The notes under the pieces were generated by a model, which worked only from the letters and a program-made list of their open reading frames with translations, ran no database searches and was not told the origin of the DNA. A DNA stretch of 17,301 nt. Origin: Planctomycetota bacterium (lineage in GTDB: Bacteria > Planctomycetota > Phycisphaerae > Sedimentisphaerales > Anaerobacaceae). Below are positions 13,801-17,301 of this stretch, piece after piece. How positions within the stretch are numbered: the stretch's first letter is position 1; each line of letters opens with the position of its first letter. The position numbers and the translations under genes were made by a program. Location: assembly GCA_013202635.1 (NCBI GenBank), contig JABMRO010000260.1, forward strand, positions 1 to 17,301, written 5' to 3'.

Positions 13801-14228
13801 TCCTGTATCTGAAAGGAATCAATTATGTCCGTGCCGTCAAAAGAAAGGATAACATCGCCTCTGGCAAGACCTGCCTCATCGGCCGGTGAGGCAGGCGTTA
13901 CATTATTTACCAGAACACCATCTGTTGAGGTTAAGTGGAGAGCATCACTGATAGTGGCGTCTAAATCCCGGATTTCCGAGCCAAGCCAGGCAAGTTTTTC
14001 GTCCACCTTATTATAGTTAATCTCGAGTCCGCCGTCGGGTGCACCTTTAAGGAAATGGTCGAATATTGTCATCGCAAGGAAGCCAAAAGCCGCAAGAGCC
14101 AAAAGTCCTACCACTATGGCCCAGCGCCGCAACACACGCTTTTTATATTCCAGTACCCATTCGGCTTCTCTGGGTGTCATGTCATCCGTTATTGTCTTTT
14201 TCCTTTTTTTGTCTTTTTTTCGTATCAT
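10887..14228 (-). CDS. Giant MamE/MamP-like membrane protein: TM, two PDZ, two NifX-like domains, four CxCP-H-CPxCG modules
   Basis: 1113 residues. Order seen: basic cytosolic N-terminus, membrane helix 36-56, PDZ1 about 80-175 (loop GVLVNNVTPASPADEAGLARG), PDZ2 about 204-292, and a NifX/dinitrogenase iron-molybdenum cofactor-type domain about 314-425 (NGTVYYRFASAPYFILYDL, then DAVIVGGIGP). An acidic linker follows. Then come four Cys/His modules at 490-515, 601-626, 710-735 and 901-926, separated by Thr/Pro/Gly-rich spacers with 19-residue repeats. A second NifX-like domain lies at about 968-1073, and the tail is acidic and lysine-rich. NifX-type domains bind iron-sulfur clusters or cofactors in known proteins; PDZ domains sort magnetosome proteins. 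Magnetochrome CxxCH haem motifs are absent; the pairs here are CPxCG, which suggests a metal-binding knuckle instead. There is no protease domain. The topology places the whole C-terminal part in the lumen or periplasm. Function inferred: iron or redox handling in the magnetosome. It overlaps the next gene by one base. Confidence 0.85.
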   Translation of the reverse strand: MIRKKDKKRKKTITDDMTPREAEWVLEYKKRVLRRWAIVVGLLALAAFGFLAMTIFDHFLKGAPDGGLEINYNKVDEKLAWLGSEIRDLDATISDALHLTSTDGVLVNNVTPASPADEAGLARGDVILSFDGTDIIDSFQIQDQIRQRDPGDTVKLVVDTVDGGKRNVYVTLGAKSDDTDATNANIKKVAGAPDTTVSPVMQTPWGISVSPLTDEVREQFDIPAAEQGVVIVAVVQGGLADSQGLEVGDVIESINQMPTPNLRSLYQALQDNENVLMDVYSPDDAKRFFVTLPDEGGSPPQVVLMSFGEEVTKTNRIIIPADSASINGTVYYRFASAPYFILYDLTENKITAIQNPYAAQIRGMGITVAQMLIDYKIDAVIVGGIGPQSYDTFYLAKVKVYGPVSGSVRTVITSYQLERLSELKEANLGGYGNSSVATIPTGGSPWTEEDDTDDEESDGLAGQPSAIPPMGKPLELTAQGDARASRPETCICPNCGAEITHPANTSCADMVCPLCGSQLMTASPGTDSITGTDITSQLPATDIPTTLRPIALTAGSTVAPTSPPSRVAAIPTASNLWALSNQPATTPVQQTAATSTQVSVCICPLDGTTVTHPIGIPCAALQCPVCGGRMVSSTSAAASTITQTAGIQTGGKPDDVPPVQQTFYLVPIAGGPPEGTGAAPSDVGMAPSDAGASTDAGGSGSPQGGRSTICICPVDGTTVTHPIGVPCAALKCPVCGSRLVNADPGGTTGGAATLTAGMLTAVTQTAGTLTGGKPDDVPPVQQTFYILPVGGKPDDVPPVQQAFYILPVGGKPDDVPPVQQAFYLVPVASQPDGVPPLGQSTQSVTQGQQVALIPTAGGPPEDMGMGGAAGGPSDGTAVDGPAQGGGQASSGAAQSGRSTLCVCPMCDVTVTHPIGVPCSSLTCPVCGSRLVNETPGGASGDTPGGNIIPSAAMTTALTSNIIQVAGASNKVVIPSTGRSLKSDIAQLLDDARYFLMFGLGTYDVVPNPYYRDKRATGAEIGQFIVSEGGAVVICNNVSASALKALKDLKVRVYTGFVGTVQQALDIYNDGRLKSSSTAGVVLDDDEEEHGGGGPPSSKDKRKDKDEKDEAEIF
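11448..11528 (-). other. Cys/His module 4 of the 1113-aa protein (complete six-Cys form)
   Basis: Residues 901-927, with C901, C903, C906, H912, C918, C923 and C926. The first CxxC is present (CVCPMC), as in module 1, and the second half (THPIGVPCSSLTCPVCGSRL) matches module 3 most closely. Confidence 0.75.
11748..11918 (-). repeat. Three tandem in-frame 57-bp repeats
   Basis: Three back-to-back units encode residues 771-827, consensus GGKPDDVPPVQQAFYILPV. The second and third differ from the first at few bases, so the array is young or homogenised. A partial, diverged fourth unit (SQPDGVPPLGQS) follows toward the C-terminus. The repeats keep the reading frame and lie in the flexible spacer between Cys/His modules 3 and 4. 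Confidence 0.9.
12021..12101 (-). other. Cys/His module 3 of the 1113-aa protein (Cys to Asp variant)
   Basis: Residues 710-736, with C710, C712, D715, H721, C727, C732 and C735. It is nearly identical to module 2 (TTVTHPIG[IV]PCAAL), indicating a recent internal duplication of module plus spacer; each is followed by a GGKPDDVPPVQQTFY segment. Confidence 0.75.
12225..12281 (-). repeat. Isolated copy of the 57-bp repeat unit
   Basis: Residues 650-668 (GGKPDDVPPVQQTFYLVPI) are the same unit as the tandem array, located after Cys/His module 2. This suggests that the unit originally formed part of a larger module-plus-spacer repeat. Confidence 0.85.
12348..12428 (-). other. Cys/His module 2 of the 1113-aa protein (Cys to Asp variant)
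   Basis: Residues 601-627 repeat the module, with C601, C603, H612, C618, C623 and C626 kept and the third cysteine replaced by D606 (CICPLDG). The Asp is shared with module 3, so it is a lineage feature of the two middle copies and not a random loss. Confidence 0.75.
12681..12761 (-). other. Cys/His module 1 of the 1113-aa protein (complete six-Cys form)
   Basis: Residues 490-516. Ligand-type residues are C490, C492, C495, H501, C507, C512 and C515, in the pattern CxCPxC...HP....C....CPxCG. This resembles a small zinc-ribbon or rubredoxin-like knuckle rather than a haem c site, because the second CxxC is followed by Gly, not His. Confidence 0.75.
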
Positions 14229-14230
14229 AG

Positions 14231-15130
14231 CTATATTTCCTTTAATTCCGGCTCTGTCACGCGGGATACAATGACGACGTCACCAATCCTCTCAAACTTA
14301 TCCGCTATATTTTTTCTGACACTACCGATTATTTTTTTCACCTCAGCGACCTTCATTTCCGGTTTGAATATTGCTTCGAGGTCAATCCACACTTTTTGCC
14401 CGGTTTTTCTGGCACGCAGCTTGCCTACGTTTACTATGCCGTCTTCTTTCAAAACCAGCTCTCTTACTTGTGAAAGCATTGCTTTATTGTCAAAGGAGCT
14501 ATCTGTTATGCCTTTAACGCCTGATATCAATGTCTTAAGACCGTTTTTCGCGATCATAATGCCGACAATAATCGCTGCTATCGGGTCAAGGACTGTAAAT
14601 CCGATCCTTGCGCCAAAGACACCTACCAGCACGGCAAGTGAGGAATAAACGTCGGATCTGTTCTCCCAGGCATTTGCTATCATCGCAGGCGAATCCATCT
14701 GCTCGCCGGCACAGAGAGAGTGCCTGAACATAATCTCGTTGGCAACAACAGATATAGCTGCAGCCCAGACTGCCATAATACTAGGGTTATATGTATCCCC
14801 TTGAATAATCGAAAGCAATGATACTATAGTGATGGCTATTGCCGTACAAACAAGCACCATACCTATTATGGCAGATACGATAAACTCAATATTGCCGTGG
14901 CCCCAGTGATGATCGTCATCTGGCGGGGCCGAAGATACCTTCAGGCCAACAATAAGCAGTATCGCTATTATAACATCGCTGAGAGAATGGACAGCATCGG
15001 CGATTAACGCCTGAGACCGGCCAAATACGCCGCCGAGAATCTTAACGACAAGAAGCCCGAGGTTGGCCCAGAGATTTATTCCTCCAACATGCTTGGCACA
15101 CCAATAACATTCTTTACAAGCAACTGCCAC
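14231..15130 (-). CDS. mamB: MamB-type cation diffusion facilitator, copy 2
   Basis: The 299-aa CDF transporter is a clear tandem paralogue of the upstream gene: they share the start (MAVACK-C), the DDDHHWGHGN stretch, the TM2 motif ADAVHSLSD, the cytosolic LRAR-x-GQK-WIDLEA segment and the ending EPELKEI. The TM4-TM5 region (NEIMFRHSLCAGEQMDSP, then MIANAWENRSD) is even closer to Magnetospirillum MamB (IANAWDNRSD). The expected activity is Fe2+/H+ antiport into the magnetosome; MamB is also a landmark protein for magnetosome membrane invagination. The start is a GTG at 15130 immediately after the TAA of copy 1, and the gene ends 2 bases before the ATG of the 1113-aa protein, so translation is probably coupled. 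Two MamB-like copies and no clear MamM in the window suggest the pair may work as a heterodimer. Confidence 0.9.
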   Translation of the reverse strand: MAVACKECYWCAKHVGGINLWANLGLLVVKILGGVFGRSQALIADAVHSLSDVIIAILLIVGLKVSSAPPDDDHHWGHGNIEFIVSAIIGMVLVCTAIAITIVSLLSIIQGDTYNPSIMAVWAAAISVVANEIMFRHSLCAGEQMDSPAMIANAWENRSDVYSSLAVLVGVFGARIGFTVLDPIAAIIVGIMIAKNGLKTLISGVKGITDSSFDNKAMLSQVRELVLKEDGIVNVGKLRARKTGQKVWIDLEAIFKPEMKVAEVKKIIGSVRKNIADKFERIGDVVIVSRVTEPELKEI

Positions 15131-16027
15131 TTATATTTCTTTCAATTCCGGCTCTACTACACGGGATATAATTACGATGTCAGCCACGTCTTCGAAATGG
15201 CCCATTACTTTTTTCTTCACATTAGCTATTGTTTCTTTCGCATCACAGACTTTCATCTGAGGGTCGAATTTTGCCTCAAGGTCGATCCAATGTTTCTGGC
15301 CAATCTGCCTGGCTCGCAATCGGTGTATATCTCTTATGCCTTTTTCATTTAGAATCAATTTCCTCACGTCAGCAAGTAATTCTTTGTCAAAAGACCGGTC
15401 GGATATGCCTTTAACGCCTTCAAAAAGTGTATTTAATCCAAATCTGGCAATCATAAAACCAACAATAATAGCAGCGATAGGGTCTAAAACTTTAATCCCC
15501 ATCCTTGCACCGAAAACACCTATCAGGGCGGCAAGAGAAGTGTAAGCATCAGACCTTTTCTCCCGGGCATTTGCTATCGTTACAGGCGAATTTATCTGTT
15601 CGCCGACACATATACCCTGCCTGAATAAAAGTTCGTTAGTGATAATGGATATGAAAGCCGCCCATACCGCCAGGATACCGGGGTCATTGATATTTCCTGT
15701 AATGATTGATATCAGTGAGGCCGTAGTAATGGTGATAGCCGCACAGATAAGCAATACGCCTATTATGGTTGACGCGATATACTCCACGTTGCCATGGCCC
15801 CAGTGATGGTCATCATCAGGCGGAACAGAAGATATTTTTAAGCTAACCAGGAGCATCAGCGATATTATTATATCGCTGAGAGAATGCACTGCATCGGCAA
15901 TCAACGCCTGGCTTCTGCCGAATATGCCGCCCAAAAGCTTTATGACAAGAAGAAAAGTATTACCAAACAGATTCAGAACACCAACATGCTTAGCACACCA
16001 ATGACATTGTTTACATGCAACCGCCAC
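15131..16027 (-). CDS. mamB: MamB-type cation diffusion facilitator, copy 1
   Basis: The 298-aa CDF-family transporter is predicted to move Fe2+ into the magnetosome lumen in exchange for protons. It has six membrane helices and a C-terminal cytosolic dimerisation domain. Seen features: an N-terminal Cys cluster (C5, C8, C11 in ACKQCHWC), the TM2 metal motif ADAVHSLSD, the DDDHHWGHGNVEY segment before TM3, and a TM4-TM5 region NELLFRQGICVGEQINSP plus IANAREKRSD. That region matches MamB of Magnetospirillum (NELMYRYQICVGNENNSP, IANAWDNRSD) better than MamM. The cytosolic domain has LRARQIGQKHWIDL. It starts with GTG at 16027 behind GAGG, 10 bases upstream, and its stop codon directly abuts the GTG of copy 2. 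The 158-bp gap to mamQ is the largest in this half of the cluster. It could serve the MamM role as a heterodimer partner of copy 2. Confidence 0.88.
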   Translation of the reverse strand: MAVACKQCHWCAKHVGVLNLFGNTFLLVIKLLGGIFGRSQALIADAVHSLSDIIISLMLLVSLKISSVPPDDDHHWGHGNVEYIASTIIGVLLICAAITITTASLISIITGNINDPGILAVWAAFISIITNELLFRQGICVGEQINSPVTIANAREKRSDAYTSLAALIGVFGARMGIKVLDPIAAIIVGFMIARFGLNTLFEGVKGISDRSFDKELLADVRKLILNEKGIRDIHRLRARQIGQKHWIDLEAKFDPQMKVCDAKETIANVKKKVMGHFEDVADIVIISRVVEPELKEI

Positions 16028-16185
16028 AGACTGAAAACCTCGAATGTCAAATATAAAAAATTAAAATTGTGGAATCCTGTACATATTGTTTTGTTGCCGA
16101 ATTAGCAGAACAATTATTTCGGAACAGTCCCAATGATAGTAGCTGCAATTGGTGCCGGATAAATTCCTTTTCATCTTTCGTAGCA

Positions 16186-16920
16186 CTACGGAGAACGGGA
16201 ATTTTGCTTCATTGTTTCTAAGTTTTGATTTTCCCCCTCAAATACCCACTCGGGCTTATTGTTCCATTCGAAATAGGGCTGCAGGCGGAAACGCAGCATT
16301 CTTCCGACAAAATTCACAGGGAAGGTACTCAGGCGTGTATTGTAAGTGTTCACCGCATCATTGTACTCAACCCTTTTATCATAAATTTGAGTTTCCACAT
16401 CCGCAATTTTGGTAACGAGCACATTATATGGCTGGCTTGAAACCAGTTGCGGATAATTCTCAGCCACGGCCATAAGCCTTGACAGGCTGGCCGGACTGAA
16501 TTGTTGTTGCGAAAGGTCCTTCGCCGATTCGACAAGCTTTTTCAAATCACTCGAAACGCTCATGGAATCTTTCCTCGTCTCCATCGCAGAAGTGAATACT
16601 TCTCCTTCATGGCTTATGAACCTGTTCACCGCTGCCGTCAGGCCGGAAACGACATTACGTCTCATCTGAAGTCCCGCTTCTATCTGCGACTGCATGTTCC
16701 CAACCTGTTGTTTCATAATTATCAGTTGGTTGTAGTAGTGAATATTGATATATGCACAAGCGACTGCCGTTATTGTAATCAGGATGGCCTTGAAATGTTC
16801 AGCAATAAACCGTTTGAGCAGATTGAACCACCTTTTCTTTTGGAAATGCTCCGGACCCAGGTTAACTCGTACCTGCTCCCGACGTCTTGTACTGCTTGGT
16901 TTTCTAAAAGGAATCGCCAT
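16186..16920 (-). CDS. mamQ: MamQ-like LemA-family magnetosome membrane protein
   Basis: The 244-aa protein has a basic, proline-containing N-terminus, one membrane helix at about residues 41-57, and then the LemA-family helical domain. The family signature of an alpha-helix with QIEAGLQMRRNVVSGLTAAV at about 69-88 is clear, as is the later helix with SPASLSRLMAVAENYPQLVSSQPYNVL and the C-terminal region ending the fold with paired arginines and FxWNNKPEWVF. MamQ is an essential magnetosome protein in Magnetospirillum, needed for formation of the magnetosome membrane, probably inserted with its helical domain facing the lumen or periplasm. It is flanked by mamA and mamB copies, the order seen in other clusters (A-Q-(R)-B). 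The ATG at 16920 has only a weak AGAAG-type ribosome site. A plain LemA protein is possible on sequence alone; the context decides. Confidence 0.9.
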   Translation of the reverse strand: MAIPFRKPSSTRRREQVRVNLGPEHFQKKRWFNLLKRFIAEHFKAILITITAVACAYINIHYYNQLIIMKQQVGNMQSQIEAGLQMRRNVVSGLTAAVNRFISHEGEVFTSAMETRKDSMSVSSDLKKLVESAKDLSQQQFSPASLSRLMAVAENYPQLVSSQPYNVLVTKIADVETQIYDKRVEYNDAVNTYNTRLSTFPVNFVGRMLRFRLQPYFEWNNKPEWVFEGENQNLETMKQNSRSP

Positions 16921-16959
16921 AATTTCTATCTTCTGACTTCTGCCTTCTGTATTCTGTTA

Positions 16960-17301
16960 CTATATTTCTTCCAGTTCCATGGCCTTCTTGAAGCATTCCA
17001 TAGCTTCCTCTCGCTTACCCATCGCCTCATAGGTGTAACCAAGACGCTTATGGACTTTTGAGTAGTTCGGTTCGACGGCTATCGCCTTTTTGAAACTCTC
17101 AACGGCTTTTTCATAATCCTTGAGCTTGTCGTGCGCAACACCGAGGTTATACAGCGCATCGAACGATACATCCTTTTTACGTGCAAGGGCGCCGAGGTAT
17201 TTAACTGCCGTTTTCGAGTCATCGTTCTTAATAGCCAGAAGGCCCAACCTGTAGACCGCATCTGTAAGGGTTTTATCCATCTCGTAGGCCTTCTTATAGG
17301 C
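16960..17301 (-). CDS. mamA: MamA-like TPR magnetosome scaffold protein, C-terminal part (5' end beyond the window)
   Basis: The reading frame is open to the window edge: seven codons (AYKKAYE) precede the first ATG at 17280, so the true start lies outside. The visible 113 residues are tandem tetratricopeptide repeats, with typical pairs such as ALYNLGVAHDKLKDYEKAVE followed by a repeat with KVHKRLGYTYEAMGKREEA. The last two repeats align closely by eye with the C-terminal repeats of Magnetospirillum MamA (LGVALDNLGRFDEAIDSFK; KVHRAIAFSYEQMGRHEEAL). MamA is a soluble TPR protein that self-assembles on the cytosolic face of the magnetosome membrane and acts as a scaffold or activator of biomineralisation. 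It sits directly upstream of mamQ with a 39-bp gap, as in known mamAB clusters. A generic TPR protein is the alternative, but the neighbours make MamA far more likely. Confidence 0.85.
   Translation of the reverse strand, partial: AYKKAYEMDKTLTDAVYRLGLLAIKNDDSKTAVKYLGALARKKDVSFDALYNLGVAHDKLKDYEKAVESFKKAIAVEPNYSKVHKRLGYTYEAMGKREEAMECFKKAMELEEI

Noticed and set aside
10887..14228. Magnetochrome (c-type haem) motifs in the giant protein
   Set aside because: All CxxC pairs are followed by Gly, Asp or Ala and never by His, so there is no CxxCH haem attachment site.
16028..16185. A 37-codon minus-strand ORF (starting MKRNLSG) and a small CGTAG/CTACG hairpin in the mamQ-mamB gap
   Set aside because: Short, no recognisable family, unusual composition; not enough to call a gene or a regulatory site.
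1..17301. Insertion sequences, tRNA or rRNA genes, phage attachment sites
   Set aside because: I found no transposase frame, no terminal inverted repeats and no RNA gene signature in the window.

Overview
This window is part of a magnetosome gene cluster (MGC) from an uncultivated magnetotactic bacterium that does not look like a classical Magnetospirillum. The anchors are a MamA-type TPR protein (partial), a MamQ (LemA-family) protein, two tandem MamB-type cation diffusion facilitators, a trypsin-like protein without its catalytic serine (MamO-like) and a MamC/Mms13-like protein. All supported genes lie on the minus strand with mostly very short gaps or overlaps, so transcription runs from high to low coordinates, probably as one long operon. 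The gene order mamA-mamQ-mamB matches known MGCs. The moderate GC, the NifX-type and CPxCG modules, and a HEAT protein ending in a W-x-x-W-W tail suggest a lineage outside Alphaproteobacteria (Planctomycetota, Omnitrophota, Nitrospirota or Desulfobacterota are candidates), but the phylum cannot be fixed from this sequence.

Layout in transcription order: mamA 3' end (17301-16960), mamQ (16920-16186), mamB copy 1 (16027-15131), mamB copy 2 (15130-14231), a giant 1113-aa membrane-anchored protein with two PDZ, two NifX-like and four Cys/His domains (14228-10887), a MamO-like pseudoprotease (10887-9967), a decayed CDF transporter (9959-9610), an EcsC-family protein (9586-8759), a MamC-like protein (8719-8300), a 229-bp intergenic region with an inverted repeat and a possible promoter, a 405-aa double-PDZ membrane protein (8070-6853), a membrane-anchored calcineurin-like phosphoesterase (6866-5943), a 69-aa small protein (5913-5704), a coiled-coil/HEAT protein (5688-4057), a fusion of a tandem-PDZ membrane anchor to a complete membrane pyrophosphatase (3960-1072), a 167-aa unknown (1061-558), a degraded small reading frame (571-338) and the 5' end of another unknown (209-1).

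The most striking feature is the PDZ-pyrophosphatase fusion. Three proteins here share the same N-terminal module (one membrane helix plus two PDZ domains): the 1113-aa protein, the 405-aa protein and the pyrophosphatase. PDZ domains are the usual sorting and scaffold domains of magnetosome proteins (MamE, MamP), so the sequence suggests that a PPi-driven ion pump has been recruited to the magnetosome membrane. An inferred model: the pump loads the lumen with H+ (or Na+), the MamB-type CDFs use that gradient to import Fe2+, the NifX/Cys-rich giant protein handles iron or redox in the lumen, and the MamO-like pseudoprotease and MamC-like protein help nucleate and shape the crystal. Several proteins (1-209, 558-1061, 4057-5688, 5704-5913 and perhaps 8300-8719) also carry related short Gly/Cys/Met-rich N-terminal segments that could be a shared address or membrane-association signal.
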